Assembly (NCBI GenBank): GCA_014305285.1
Contig: JACRSG010000008.1
Location: 19,566-83,565, forward strand
Length of the DNA: 64,000 bases
From: Campylobacter jejuni
GTDB taxonomy: Bacteria > Campylobacterota > Campylobacteria > Campylobacterales > Campylobacteraceae
Reading direction: 5' to 3'
Below are positions 34,788 through 44,910 of the stretch, in pieces (within the stretch, counting starts at the first letter, position 1; every line of letters begins with the position of its first letter). The translations under genes were made by a program, and so were the position numbers. The notes below the pieces were generated by a model. It saw only the letters and a program-made list of their open reading frames with translations. It had not been told where the DNA came from and ran no database searches.

Positions 34788-35650
34788 TGCAATGGTTAAA
34801 TTTAGAAGATAATGTTAATCTCTTATCTTTAATTGGAGCTATTCTTATCATTTTAATCACACTAGTTATTGTGGGTAGAATGTTTAAGCAAATGAAAGAA
34901 AAAAAAGGCGAGTCAGAGCTTAGTGAACACAGTTGGGATGGAATAGGGGAGTATGAAAATGCTGTTCCTACTGGTTGGGCTGTGGTATTTTTCCTGGTTA
35001 TTGTTTGGGCTATTTGGTATTTTCTATGGGGATATCCTTTAAATTCTTTTTCAAGTATAGGTCAGTATAACGAAGAAGTAGCAACTCATAATACAAAATT
35101 TGAAGAAAAATTTAAAAATTTATCTCCCGAAGATAAAATAGCAATGGGGCAAAATATCTTTTTAGTTCAGTGTTCAGCTTGTCATGGAATTACAGGAGAT
35201 GGTATCAATGGTAAAGCTCAAAATTTAAATATTTGGGGTAGTGAAGAAGGTATAATTAATGTAATTAAACAGGGTTCAAAAGGTATGAATTTTCCAGGCG
35301 GAGAAATGCTTGGTGCAGCTGATTTAGGCGTGGTAGAAGAAGATATTCCTGCTATTGCTGCTTATGTGGCAAAAGATCTTTCAGCTATCAAGAAAACCGC
35401 GAACGAAAATTTAGTAGCAAAAGGCAAAGAAGCTTATGCAACTTGTGCAGCATGCCATGGAGAAGATGGAAAAGGTCAAGATGGAATGTTCCCAGATCTT
35501 ACGAAATACGGTTCTGCGGCTTTTGTAGTAGATGTTTTACATAGTGGTAAGGCAGGTTTTATAGGAACAATGCCAAGTTTTCCAACACTTAATGATATTC
35601 AAAAAGAAGCTGTTGGCGAGTATGTAATTTCTCTTTCAAGGGGTGAATGA
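34787..35650 (+). CDS. ccoP: cbb3-type cytochrome c oxidase subunit III (di-heme)
   Basis: Electron-entry subunit of 287 residues with two N-terminal helices and two c-type heme domains (CSACHG near residue 130 and CAACHG near residue 221), with methionine ligands in later segments such as GTMPSFP. It receives electrons from periplasmic cytochrome c. The stop overlaps the next small gene. Confidence 0.96.
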   Translation: MQWLNLEDNVNLLSLIGAILIILITLVIVGRMFKQMKEKKGESELSEHSWDGIGEYENAVPTGWAVVFFLVIVWAIWYFLWGYPLNSFSSIGQYNEEVATHNTKFEEKFKNLSPEDKIAMGQNIFLVQCSACHGITGDGINGKAQNLNIWGSEEGIINVIKQGSKGMNFPGGEMLGAADLGVVEEDIPAIAAYVAKDLSAIKKTANENLVAKGKEAYATCAACHGEDGKGQDGMFPDLTKYGSAAFVVDVLHSGKAGFIGTMPSFPTLNDIQKEAVGEYVISLSRGE

Positions 35651-35868
35651 TGGAAAATAATAACAGATGCGTGTTTTCTCTTTCAGGTGTTACGGGTATG
35701 TTAATTGCTACGGTTTTATTACTTGCTATTTTAGTGGTTTTAACTATTTGGGGTCTTAAAGCCCAGCAAGAAGTGATGCAAAAGCCATATAGTCTTAAAG
35801 ATGTACAAAGTGTAAAGATGTTTGGTTCAAAAGAGCAAGATCATAGAAGTATAAAGGAAGCACAATGA
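35650..35868 (+). CDS. Small membrane protein, DUF4006 family, cbb3-linked
   Basis: A 72-residue protein with one strong membrane helix (about residues 14-40) and a basic C-terminal tail. It directly follows ccoP, overlapping its stop, as in other epsilonproteobacteria. A second ATG three bases upstream (35647) is also possible, but the spacing to AAGGGG favours 35650. A role in cbb3 oxidase assembly or stability is inferred from position only. Confidence 0.7.
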   Translation: MENNNRCVFSLSGVTGMLIATVLLLAILVVLTIWGLKAQQEVMQKPYSLKDVQSVKMFGSKEQDHRSIKEAQ

Positions 35869-35966
35869 ATAAGGCTTTGGAATATTTAATTGTTATCGGT
35901 TTAGTTGTTGCTGCTGCAATCACTGCTTGGTCGGTTTTGACTGTAAATCATCTTCATATAGGATGA
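35865..35966 (+). CDS. 33-residue single-helix membrane protein in the cbb3 cluster
   Basis: This small ORF begins MNKALEYLIV and is essentially one transmembrane helix (residues 6-27) ending HLHIG. AAGGAAGCACA gives it a ribosome site inside the end of the DUF4006 gene, its start overlaps that gene's stop, and its own stop overlaps the following start (ATGA). This chained coupling argues that it is a real gene. Function unknown, probably tied to the oxidase. Confidence 0.75.
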   Translation: MNKALEYLIVIGLVVAAAITAWSVLTVNHLHIG

Positions 35967-36562
35967 AAAAAATATTACAAGATGGCTTTTTAGCCATCTT
36001 CTTCTTTGTTTTATTGCCTTCTGAAATTTTTGCTCTTGATGCTGTACTTTTTAATGAAAATATTTTAAGTCAAAAAGTAAGTAATGAGATTAATCTTATA
36101 GGAAAAGAGCTTTACCAAAAAAGTCATATTTTTATCGGTGTTATGGTTGGTGATAAAACTGAAATTGAAACTTTATTAAATACACAAAAAGAACTTCCTC
36201 AATCTTATATATTGCTTCTTTTGTCAAAAAATTCTCATAAAGTGGATATAGTAGGCTCAAAAGGTGCTTTAGCTTTGATCGATAAAGAAGCCGTGCTTAG
36301 TCCTTATCCTGGAACAGGATCTATTTTACCAATATTAGCTACAAATAAAGGCGATATTTATAATGCTGCTATACTTAATGGTTATGCAGATATTGTAGAT
36401 CGTGTGGCAAAATCTTTGGGATTGCAGTTAGAACATTCTGTAGGTAATGCAAATCGTGATACTATCAATATCTTAAGAATACTTATCTATGGATTTATTT
36501 GCTTTGCATTGTTATACTATGCACAAAGAAGAATAAAGAGGAAAAAAAATGATAGAAACTAA
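35963..36562 (+). CDS. Membrane-anchored TPM-domain-like protein, cbb3 region
   Basis: I chose the ATG at 35963 that overlaps the previous stop, giving 199 residues with an N-terminal signal or anchor (MKKILQDGF to EIFA), a periplasmic domain (about 25-165) resembling the TPM fold, a C-terminal helix (about 167-187) and a basic tail. No clear catalytic set is visible. It lies between the ccoP accessory genes and a FixH-like gene. The role is unknown. Confidence 0.6.
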   Translation: MKKILQDGFLAIFFFVLLPSEIFALDAVLFNENILSQKVSNEINLIGKELYQKSHIFIGVMVGDKTEIETLLNTQKELPQSYILLLLSKNSHKVDIVGSKGALALIDKEAVLSPYPGTGSILPILATNKGDIYNAAILNGYADIVDRVAKSLGLQLEHSVGNANRDTINILRILIYGFICFALLYYAQRRIKRKKNDRN

Positions 36563-37070
36563 AAAAAGTTTTTGGCCCTATGGCATTTTACTTTCGCTTT
36601 TGGTTATAATTATTGCTTGTATTGTAACGATTGTTATAGCAAGTCACCATCCTGTGTATGAGGATGATTTTTATTTTGACTCCTATCAAAATGTTGAAAA
36701 TAATTACAATCAAATACAAAAACAACAAGTAAATTTTGATAAATTTTTTAAAGTAGATTTTCAAAATGATAAAATGACTTTTATAGGCAAAAGAAAAATT
36801 TCTAGTTATGAAGTGGATCAAAATTCCTATGTTGCAAATTTTAAAATTTCTGCATTGCAAAATATAAATTCTGATGATTTAAAAGTTCAAGCTCTTCTTA
36901 CAAGACCCTTCACTAAAGATTTTGATCAAAAGTTAGAAGGACAAGTTAAAAATGGAATTTTAAGTATCGCTTTGCCTAAACTAGATAAAGGTAGATGGGA
37001 TCTTAAGCTAAAATTTTATGCAAATCAAGAAATAGTCGGTTTTTTTAGCTACGAATTAAATGCTCAATGA
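36549..37070 (+). CDS. FixH/CcoH-like cbb3 accessory protein
   Basis: A 173-residue protein with an N-terminal membrane helix (residues 9-31), then a periplasmic segment HHPVYEDDFYF that resembles the start of the FixH domain, and a beta-rich C-terminal part ending KGRWDLKLKFYANQE. FixH-type proteins help mature or stabilise cbb3 oxidase. It overlaps the upstream gene and addB (ATGA), so addB is read from the same transcript. Confidence 0.7.
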   Translation: MIETKKSFWPYGILLSLLVIIIACIVTIVIASHHPVYEDDFYFDSYQNVENNYNQIQKQQVNFDKFFKVDFQNDKMTFIGKRKISSYEVDQNSYVANFKISALQNINSDDLKVQALLTRPFTKDFDQKLEGQVKNGILSIALPKLDKGRWDLKLKFYANQEIVGFFSYELNAQ

Positions 37071-39433
37071 AATTAAGAATTTTTAGCTCTTTAAGGCAGA
37101 TTAGAGAGTATTATAATCAAAAAAAACAGCAAAATGCTTTATTGGATGGTGCTATTTGTATAGGCGAATTTTTAGATAAAGTTTGTTTGAGCAACTTTCA
37201 TAAAGCAAGCTCTTATGAAAGCTTGCTTTTAATGCGAGAAGCTTGTTTAAAGAGTAAAGATTTAGAAAAAAAACTAGGAATTTCGGCAGAATTTTTTGCC
37301 TTTTTGAAAAATAATGAATATCTTTTTTCTTTTTTCAAAGAACTTAGTTTAGAAAAAAAAAGCATAGAAGATCTTAAAAATAATGATTATTATGCTACTT
37401 ATAATGAACATTTGGAAATTTTAGATGAGGTGTATAAGAATTATCTTACTTTGCTTGAAAAAAATTCTTTTTATGATGACCTTTCTTTACCTAAAAATTA
37501 CACTCTTAATAAAGATTTTTTAGATGAGTATGAAGCTATAGTTTATGATTTACAAGGTTTTTTAAGCAAATTTGAAGAAAATTTATTAAGTGAAATTTCT
37601 CAGATTAAAGAAGTAGTTTTAAGTTTTAAAACGAGTAAATTTAATCTTGAATATCTTTTAAAACTTGATTTTTTAAAAACATTTGATTTAAAAATAAACA
37701 CTCATTATGAAATTAATCTTTCAAAACAAGAGATTTTAAAAGAAGAAATTTTTAGAACAAAAAATTCAAAAATTAAACTCAAATCTTTTGAATTAAGGGC
37801 TTTGCAATGTGCTTTTGTTATGGATGAAATTTCACATTTTGTACGCAAAGGCTTAAAACCTGAAAATATTGTAGTGATAACTCCAGATGAAAGTTTTTGT
37901 AAGTTTTTAAGGCTTTTTGATAAAGACAATATGCTTAATTTTGCAAGTGGGATTAGTATTAAAGAAAGTTTATTTTATCAAAAATTTCAAGCACTTTATG
38001 AGAGTGCTAGTAGTGTTTCTTTTGTCTATAAAAATCAAGAGGATTATTTTGAAGATACGCAGATGATTTTTGATTATCATAATACACTTTTACATTCTTT
38101 AAAGCTTGATTTTATAGAGTTTAAAAAGTATTTTGATGAGAAATGTGATTTTGAATACTTTGAAAAACTACTTGCTTTATTTTTAGAAAATGAAAAACAA
38201 GAGCTTATTTATTTGATACGAAAAGAACTTTATTTTATTAAAGATTTATTGAAAAATCAGTCTTTAACTCTTAAAGAATTGATCCATCTTTTTTTCATGC
38301 AAATTTCACAAATTTCTCTTAGTTATGTAGGCGGAGGTAAGGTTACGGTAATGGGACTTTTAGAAAGTCGTGGGCTTTGTTTTGATGGGGTGATTTTGGT
38401 TGATTTTAATGAAGAATTTATTCCTAAAAGAAGTGTTAATGAACTTTTTTTAAACAACGAAGTGCGTAAAAAAGCAGGATTGATCAGTTATGATAGAAGA
38501 GAAAATTTACAAAGATTTTATTATGAAAGCTTGATGAAGAATGCTTTAGAAGTAAGTATTTGTTTTGTGGAAAATGAAGAAAAAAGTAAATCACGCTTTT
38601 TAGATGAGCTTGATTTTGACTTTTTTTATGAAACCCATATTCATCAAAAAGCTTATCTTAATGCTTTAAAATTAGACTATGAAGGCATAAAACCTAATTT
38701 AACTCCTATAAAAGCTCCTATTTTAAAGCACAATCCTTTCGAGTTTCCGCTTTCTTTTAGTCGTTTTAATTTATTAGAAAATCAAAAAAGAACTTATTAT
38801 TATCGTTATATTTTAAATTTAGCAGAACCTAGGGTTTTGAGTGAGGAAAGCAAAGCGAAGAATCAAGGAAATTTCATCCATAAAATGCTTGAAATTTATT
38901 ATAAAAATTATGCAAATAATGATTTTGATATAAAAGTTTTTACAAATTTATTGGATAAAGAATATCAAAAATACAATATCAGCGAACTTGATCTTGAAGT
39001 ATTTAAGCTAAAATTTATACAATTTGCCAAAAATGAAAAAGAGCATTTTTCAAAAGGCTTTTATGTGGCACATACAGAGCTTGAGTTAAATAATATTTTA
39101 AAGCTTGGAACAGATAGTATAAAACTTAAAGGCACTATAGATCGTATCGATAGTTCAAAAGAAGGTCATTTGATCATTGATTATAAAAGTGGAAAAGTAC
39201 CAAGTAATTCTTATCAACTTGCTTTTTATCAAGCTTTATATGATGAAAATGCAAGCGTGGGTTTTTATGATTTAAATAGTATGCAAATATTGCATCAAAA
39301 AGCTAAAAGTTTAGATGAGCTTAGAGAAAGACTTAAAGACTTGCTTCTTATGAGCAAGAAAGAAATAGAGTTTGAAAATGAACAAAATGAGTATTGTCCT
39401 TATAAACTCATTTATAAAAAGGAATTAAAATGA
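37067..39433 (+). CDS. addB: AddB-like subunit of the double-strand break helicase-nuclease
   Basis: Partner of AddA in the RecBCD-type complex that processes double-strand ends. The 788-residue protein is a degenerate helicase in its first two-thirds, with a C-terminal PD-(D/E)xK nuclease (KGTIDRID, LIIDYKSGK, near residues 685-710). The N-terminal Walker A is not apparent, as in epsilonproteobacterial AddB. It overlaps addA by four bases. Free phage or broken chromosome ends would be its substrate. Confidence 0.87.
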   Translation: MKLRIFSSLRQIREYYNQKKQQNALLDGAICIGEFLDKVCLSNFHKASSYESLLLMREACLKSKDLEKKLGISAEFFAFLKNNEYLFSFFKELSLEKKSIEDLKNNDYYATYNEHLEILDEVYKNYLTLLEKNSFYDDLSLPKNYTLNKDFLDEYEAIVYDLQGFLSKFEENLLSEISQIKEVVLSFKTSKFNLEYLLKLDFLKTFDLKINTHYEINLSKQEILKEEIFRTKNSKIKLKSFELRALQCAFVMDEISHFVRKGLKPENIVVITPDESFCKFLRLFDKDNMLNFASGISIKESLFYQKFQALYESASSVSFVYKNQEDYFEDTQMIFDYHNTLLHSLKLDFIEFKKYFDEKCDFEYFEKLLALFLENEKQELIYLIRKELYFIKDLLKNQSLTLKELIHLFFMQISQISLSYVGGGKVTVMGLLESRGLCFDGVILVDFNEEFIPKRSVNELFLNNEVRKKAGLISYDRRENLQRFYYESLMKNALEVSICFVENEEKSKSRFLDELDFDFFYETHIHQKAYLNALKLDYEGIKPNLTPIKAPILKHNPFEFPLSFSRFNLLENQKRTYYYRYILNLAEPRVLSEESKAKNQGNFIHKMLEIYYKNYANNDFDIKVFTNLLDKEYQKYNISELDLEVFKLKFIQFAKNEKEHFSKGFYVAHTELELNNILKLGTDSIKLKGTIDRIDSSKEGHLIIDYKSGKVPSNSYQLAFYQALYDENASVGFYDLNSMQILHQKAKSLDELRERLKDLLLMSKKEIEFENEQNEYCPYKLIYKKELK

Positions 39434-42195
39434 GTCAATTTGAACCTTTTTTGGCTTTAGAAGCGAGTGCAGGAAGTGGAAAAACCTTTGCTTTGAGTGT
39501 GCGTTTTGTAGCACTTATTTTAAAAGGAGCTAGGATTAATGAAATTTTAGCTTTAACTTTTACTAAAAAAGCTGCTAATGAAATGCAAAAAAGAATTATT
39601 GAGACTTTTTTAAATTTAGAAAAAGAAAATAAAGTGAGTGAATGTAGCGAACTTTGCAAGCTTTTAGGTAAAGATAAAGAAGAACTTATTTCTTTAAGAG
39701 ATGCTAAAAAAGAAGAATTTTTAAGAACAGAGTTAAAAATCAGTACCTTTGATGCTTTTTTTGGAAAAATTTTGCGTGTTTTTGCTTTAAATTTAGGTTT
39801 AAGTAGTGATTTTGCAATAAGTGAAGAGAATCTTGATGTAAGAGAGATTTTTTTAAAGCTTCTTAAAAAAGATGAATTAAAAGATTTGGCTTATTATATT
39901 AATTTGGTTGATGAGAAAGAAAATTTTTTTAACGAGCTTGAAAAATTTTATGAGAATGCTTATTTTCAAAATTGTCCTAGAATTCTAAATCCATCTAAAG
40001 CTTATATCAATAAAGCTTATAGCGAGTTAAGAAGCTATTGTTTAGGTTTAACTCATGTAAAAAATTATAAACATTTGTGCGACAATTTTAAAAGTGAAAT
40101 TTTAGATTTATCCGAGTTTATGCAATCAAGTTTTATGGGAAAATTTGAAAGCACAAAATATTTGCAAGATTTAGAAAGCACAGATTTGCATTTTAGCACA
40201 AAAAGAATGGAGCTTATAAATGCTTTAAATGCTTATGCCATAGAGCTTGAAAATTATAAAATTGCTAATTTAATGAATCTTTTAAATCATTATAGTGAAG
40301 CTAAAAATATATTTCATAAAGATAAAAATACCTTAAATTTCCAAGATGTGAGTAAAAAAGTTTATGAGCTGATAATCAGTGATTTTAAAGATATGATTTA
40401 TTTTCGTTTAGATGGTTTTATTTCGCATTTGCTTATTGATGAATTTCAAGATACTAGTGTGATCCAATATCAAATTTTATGCCCTTTGATCGCCGAACTT
40501 GTTTCAGGAGAAGGAACTAAGAAAAATCGCACTTTTTTTTATGTGGGAGATAAAAAACAAAGTATTTATCGCTTTCGAAAAGGAAAAAAAGAATTATTTG
40601 ATTTATTAAAACAAGAATTTAGCCAAATTAAAAGTAATAATTTAAATACCAATTATCGTTCTAAAGAGCTTTTGGTTGATTTTGTTAATGAAACCTTTAA
40701 AGAAAAAATCAAAGATTATAAAGAACAATTTGCCTTAGAAAGTAAAAAAGGTGGTTTTGTGCGTATTGTGGAATCTAAAGAACAAAAGGTTAAAAACCAA
40801 GCCCAAGAAATCAAAGAAAAGACTTTAGAAACTTTGTTTGAGCAAATTAATTTTTTAAGATCTAAAAATATTTCTTATGATGATATTTGTATTTTATGTT
40901 GGAAAAATAGTGATGCAGATATGGTTTTGGATTTTTTAAGAGAAGGAAAAATTCCTGCATTTACTCAAAGCAATGTTTTACTTGAAAATAAAGCAAGTGT
41001 AAGACTTGTTTTAGAATACGCTAAATATTGTATTTTTGGTGATGAATTTTACTTGGTGTTTTTAAAAGAACTTTTAGGTTTTAAGCCGAGAAAAGTCGCT
41101 CTTGATTTTTCAAAAAATACTATGGAAAATGTGCTTTTTTTGATAAAAGAATTAAAACTTAATTTAAATGATATCGCTTTAATACAATTTATCGAACATG
41201 CTAAAACTAAGGAGAATTTTTTAAAGCTTTTATTTGAGCCTTGTACTTTTAAAATAGTAAGTGAACAAAATATGGGTATTAGCATTATGAGTGTGCATAA
41301 ATCCAAAGGTTTAGAATTTGAACATGTGATCTTGCTTGATAGTTTATCTAAAAACAATTCAAATAATGAAGATATCATGCTTGAATATGATATTAATCAA
41401 GGTTGGCAACTACATATCAAAGATAAAATTCGAGAGCTTACTAAAGAGCCTATTTATACTCTTTTTAAAGAAAATATTATAAGAGCAAATTATGAAGATG
41501 ATATCAATAAACTTTATGTGGCTTTTACAAGAGCTAAGGAAAGTTTGATAATCATAAAAAGAAATGAAGAAAGCGTAAATGGGAATTATCCAAGTTATTT
41601 TAAGGGAGGATTTTTAAACATAAGCTCTCAAGAGAGAGGTTTTTTAGAAAGCAAAGAACAAATTTTAAGTGTTAAAAAAGAAAGTATGCAAGCTCTACAA
41701 AAATTTGAAAAAATCGCTCCGCAAGAAGCTCAAAGTGAAGAAAGACTTGATGGCAAAGATTTGTATTTTGGGAATGCTTTTCACTTTTTTATGCAAAATT
41801 TAAAACTTCCTAAGGGTGAAAATTTTCAAATACTTACTCAAAGATGTAAGAGTAAATTTAGGCATTTTTTAGATGAGGGTGATTTTGAAAAGCTTTTTAA
41901 AAGAATTGAAATTTTACTTAAAAATACTCAATTTAAAAATTTAATTAGTGATAGAAAACTTTTAAAAGAACAAGCTTTGAGTTTTAATGGAGAAATTAAA
42001 CGATTGGATTTGCTTGCTTTAAAAGATGAAGAGGCTTTTATAATTGATTATAAAACAGGTCTTGCTATGCAAGATAAACACAAAGAGCAGGTAAGAACTT
42101 ATAAGATTGCCGTTAGTGAAATTTTGAAAAAAGATAAAGTGCGTACTTTTATAGTTTATTGCTTGGAAAATGCAATTCAAATTTTGGAAATATAA
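39430..42195 (+). CDS. addA: AddA helicase-nuclease
   Basis: UvrD-like ATP-dependent helicase with C-terminal nuclease, 921 residues. Motifs include Walker A ASAGSGKT near residues 12-19, LALTFTKKAA (motif Ia), LIDEFQDTS (motif II) near residue 335, YVGDKKQSIYRF (motif III), MSVHKSKGLEF (motif V), LYVAFTRAKE (motif VI) and AFIIDYKTG in the nuclease. All key residues look intact. Confidence 0.94.
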   Translation: MSQFEPFLALEASAGSGKTFALSVRFVALILKGARINEILALTFTKKAANEMQKRIIETFLNLEKENKVSECSELCKLLGKDKEELISLRDAKKEEFLRTELKISTFDAFFGKILRVFALNLGLSSDFAISEENLDVREIFLKLLKKDELKDLAYYINLVDEKENFFNELEKFYENAYFQNCPRILNPSKAYINKAYSELRSYCLGLTHVKNYKHLCDNFKSEILDLSEFMQSSFMGKFESTKYLQDLESTDLHFSTKRMELINALNAYAIELENYKIANLMNLLNHYSEAKNIFHKDKNTLNFQDVSKKVYELIISDFKDMIYFRLDGFISHLLIDEFQDTSVIQYQILCPLIAELVSGEGTKKNRTFFYVGDKKQSIYRFRKGKKELFDLLKQEFSQIKSNNLNTNYRSKELLVDFVNETFKEKIKDYKEQFALESKKGGFVRIVESKEQKVKNQAQEIKEKTLETLFEQINFLRSKNISYDDICILCWKNSDADMVLDFLREGKIPAFTQSNVLLENKASVRLVLEYAKYCIFGDEFYLVFLKELLGFKPRKVALDFSKNTMENVLFLIKELKLNLNDIALIQFIEHAKTKENFLKLLFEPCTFKIVSEQNMGISIMSVHKSKGLEFEHVILLDSLSKNNSNNEDIMLEYDINQGWQLHIKDKIRELTKEPIYTLFKENIIRANYEDDINKLYVAFTRAKESLIIIKRNEESVNGNYPSYFKGGFLNISSQERGFLESKEQILSVKKESMQALQKFEKIAPQEAQSEERLDGKDLYFGNAFHFFMQNLKLPKGENFQILTQRCKSKFRHFLDEGDFEKLFKRIEILLKNTQFKNLISDRKLLKEQALSFNGEIKRLDLLALKDEEAFIIDYKTGLAMQDKHKEQVRTYKIAVSEILKKDKVRTFIVYCLENAIQILEI

Positions 42196-42278
42196 ACTTT
42201 ATTTTTACTTAAATTAAGTAAAAATTAATATTATTTTTTATACAATCACATTTTAAATTTTTGGCAAAGGTAAAAATT

Positions 42279-42704
42279 ATGACAAAGATAACAAAGCCAA
42301 ACGAAGTAAAACGAGAATGGATTGTTTTAGACGCAGAAGGCAAACGTTTTGGTCGTCTTTTAACTGAAGTAGCAACGATTTTGAGAGGTAAAAATAAGCC
42401 TTGCTTTACTCCAAATGTTGATTGTGGTGATTATGTGATTATCATCAATGCTTCAAAAGCTGTATTCACAGGTGCTAATAAAGCAGAAGATAAGCTTTAT
42501 CATAGACATTCAGGATATTTTGGAAGTGTAAAAAGCGAAAAATTTGGTGATTTACTTGAAAAAAATCCTGCAAAATTATATAAATTAGCAGTTAGAGGTA
42601 TGCTTCCTAAAACAAATTTGGGCAGAGCTATGCTTAAAAAATTAAAAATCTATGCGGGTAGTGAGCATCCACACACTGCACAAATTGCTAAAGAAGGAAA
42701 ATAA
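42279..42704 (+). CDS. rplM: 50S ribosomal protein L13
   Basis: The 141-residue ribosomal protein begins [14 protein letters not shown] and contains the L13 signature around residues 100-120 ([14 protein letters not shown]). I chose the ATG at 42279 over an upstream GTG because it gives the family N-terminus and sits behind AAAGG. It is co-transcribed with rpsI, the usual pair. Confidence 0.97.
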   Translation: MTKITKPNEVKREWIVLDAEGKRFGRLLTEVATILRGKNKPCFTPNVDCGDYVIIINASKAVFTGANKAEDKLYHRHSGYFGSVKSEKFGDLLEKNPAKLYKLAVRGMLPKTNLGRAMLKKLKIYAGSEHPHTAQIAKEGK

Positions 42705-42706
42705 TC

Positions 42707-43096
42707 ATGGCAACAACATACGCAACAGGTAAGAGAAAAACTGCTATCGCAAAGGTATGGGTAAAACCAGGTAGCGGTAAAATTAGTGTTAATGGTGTTG
42801 ATTTAAACACTTGGCTTGGTGGACACGAAGCAATTAAACTTAAAGTGGTGCAACCTTTACTTGTGATTAAGCAAGAAACTTCAATGGATATTAAAGCAAC
42901 TACTTTAGGCGGGGGCTATAGTGCTCAGGCTGAAGCTTTAAGACATGGAATTTCAAGAGCTTTAGCAGCTATGGATGCTGATTTTAGAGCTTTATTAAAA
43001 CCTAAAGGACTTCTTACTAGAGATAGTAGAACTGTTGAGCGTAAAAAATACGGACGCCGCAAAGCAAGAAGAAGCCCACAATTTTCTAAACGTTAA
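42707..43096 (+). CDS. rpsI: 30S ribosomal protein S9
   Basis: 129 residues beginning [16 protein letters not shown], with the basic C-terminal tail ending RRSPQFSKR that reaches the ribosomal P site. Starts two bases after rplM. A strong terminator follows. Confidence 0.97.
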   Translation: MATTYATGKRKTAIAKVWVKPGSGKISVNGVDLNTWLGGHEAIKLKVVQPLLVIKQETSMDIKATTLGGGYSAQAEALRHGISRALAAMDADFRALLKPKGLLTRDSRTVERKKYGRRKARRSPQFSKR

Positions 43097-43104
43097 TATT
43101 TTTT

Positions 43105-43126
43105 GGTGGGATTTTCCCACCTTTTT
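43105..43126 (+). terminator. Rho-independent terminator after rpsI
   Basis: Stem GGTGGGA/TCCCACC with a TTT loop followed by TTTTT. This is the clearest intrinsic terminator in the window. Confidence 0.9.
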
Positions 43127-43168
43127 ACAATTTTTTATAAAACTCGTCCTTTTTTCTATCATTTATGA

Positions 43169-43174
43169 TATAAT
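43169..43174 (+). promoter_or_regulatory. -10 box of cadF
   Basis: TATAAT preceded by TTATGA and a T-rich stretch, about 49 bases before the cadF start, which has AAAGG as ribosome site. Confidence 0.6.
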
Positions 43175-43222
43175 CACAAAATTTAAAATTTTTATTTTAT
43201 AACACAATGAAAGGTTTTTTCT

Positions 43223-44182
43223 ATGAAAAAAATATTATTATATTTAGGTTTGGCAAGTGTTTTATTTGGTGCTGATAACAATGTAAAATTTGAAATCACC
43301 CCAACTTTGAACTACAATTATTTTGAAGGGAATTTAGATATGAATAATCGTTATGCACCAGGCATTAGACTTGGTTACCATTTTGACGATTTTTGGCTTG
43401 ATCAATTAGAATTTGGTTTAGAGCATTATTCTGATGTTAAATATGCAAATACAAATAAAACTACAGATATTACAAGAACTTATTTGAGTGCTATTAAAGG
43501 TATTGATATAGGTGAGAAATTTTATTTCTATGGTTTAGCAGGTGGAGGATATGAAGATTTCTCAAATGCTGCTTATGATAATAAAAGCGGTGGATTTGGA
43601 CATTATGGTGCGGGTGTAAAATTCCGTCTTAGTGATTCTTTGGCTTTAAGACTTGAAACTAGAGATCAAATTAATTTCAATGATGCAAACCATAATTGGG
43701 TTTCAATTTTAGGCATTAGTTTTGGTTTTGGTAGCACAAAGGAAAAAGCTGTAGAAGAAGTTGCTCATACTCGTCCAGCTCCACAAGCAAAATGTTCTGT
43801 AGAACCAAGAGAAGGTGCTTTGTTAGATGAAAATGGTTGTGAAAAAACTATTTCTTTAGAAGGTCATTTTGGTTTTGATAAAACTACTATAAATCCAACT
43901 TTTCAAGAGAAAATTAAAGAAATTGCAAAAGTTTTAGATGAAAATGAAAGATATGATGCTATTCTTGAAGGACATACAGATAATATTGGTTTAAGAGCTT
44001 ATAATCAAAAGCTTTCAGAAAGACGTGCTAAAAGTGTTGCTAATGAACTTGAAAAATATGGTGTAGAAAAAAGCCGTATCAAAACAGTAGGTTATGGTCA
44101 AGATAATCCTCGTTCAAGCAATGACACTAAAGAAGGTAGAGCGGATAATAGAAGAGTGGATGCTAAATTTATTTTAAGATAA
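43223..44182 (+). CDS. cadF: CadF fibronectin-binding outer membrane protein
   Basis: Adhesin of C. jejuni that binds host fibronectin. 319 residues with a signal peptide (cut near FGA, residue 17), an OmpA-type eight-stranded barrel, the fibronectin-binding FRLS at residues 134-137, and a C-terminal OmpA domain ([17 protein letters not shown]) that binds peptidoglycan. The length equals the C. jejuni form; the C. coli form is longer by a 13-residue insertion that is absent here. It is therefore a useful species marker. Confidence 0.96.
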   Translation: MKKILLYLGLASVLFGADNNVKFEITPTLNYNYFEGNLDMNNRYAPGIRLGYHFDDFWLDQLEFGLEHYSDVKYANTNKTTDITRTYLSAIKGIDIGEKFYFYGLAGGGYEDFSNAAYDNKSGGFGHYGAGVKFRLSDSLALRLETRDQINFNDANHNWVSILGISFGFGSTKEKAVEEVAHTRPAPQAKCSVEPREGALLDENGCEKTISLEGHFGFDKTTINPTFQEKIKEIAKVLDENERYDAILEGHTDNIGLRAYNQKLSERRAKSVANELEKYGVEKSRIKTVGYGQDNPRSSNDTKEGRADNRRVDAKFILR

Positions 44183-44784
44183 TGAACAAAACTATTTTAT
44201 TTGATTTAGATAGCACTTTAATGATTCTACTGATGCTATTTAAATTCTTTCCAAGGGGCTTTTAAAGTCCTTGGATTAACTTCTAAAATAATGAAGAAAT
44301 CAAAGATCTCATAGCTTATCCTTTAGAGCAAATGTTTGGAATGCTTTATCCAGATAAAGTAAATTTAAACAAAGAATTTGTATTGGCTTATCGTTAAATT
44401 TATGCACAAATTTATTTAGAGTAAACTACTCTTTTGCCTAAAAAACAAGCATTAGAGCTTGGAAGTGAGATTGCGGATCTTGGTATAGTTAGAACAAAAG
44501 GTGGTAAATTTACTCCGATTTTACTTCAATATTTAGGAATTAAAAAATGCTTTAAAACTTTAATTGCTTTTGAAGATGTCACAAATTCAAAGCTCGGTTC
44601 CGAACCTATAGTTTTAGCTTTAAAAAGGCTCAATAAAACTCAAGAAAATGCCTATATGATAGGCGATACAATACTAGATATTCAAGCTGCGATTTCTGCT
44701 AATATTACTCCTTTGACCTTAACTTGCGGCTATGGCAGTGAAAATGAATTAAAAGCCCATTCTATGGTATTTGTAAATGTATAA
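44182..44784 (+). pseudogene. HAD-superfamily hydrolase pseudogene (phosphoglycolate phosphatase type)
   Basis: The ATG overlaps the cadF stop and reads [13 protein letters not shown], the HAD nucleophile motif. The frame is then lost: DSTDAI continues one frame over and ends at a TAA, further pieces (NSFQGAFKVLGL, EEIKDLIAYPLEQ) lie in other frames, and in-frame stops occur at about 44396 and 44420. From about 44434 an intact tail carries RTKGGKFTP, KLGSEP and GDTILDIQAA, the later HAD motifs. The intact gene (Cj1477c in NCTC 11168) should be about 210 residues. Confidence 0.88.
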
Positions 44785-44910
44785 GGCTGTTAATTATATA
44801 GCTAGATTAAAGTAATTTCAAGTTTTCGTTAAACGCCTTTTAAGAGAATTTATAGTAAATTGATAGCTAAAAAATTATAAAAATTATCAATAATATAAGG
44901 AAGGGTCTCA

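Noticed and set aside
44434..44784. The 116-codon frame after cadF as a separate gene
   Set aside because: It has no standard ribosome site and contains only the C-terminal HAD motifs; the missing first part is recognisable upstream in broken frames.
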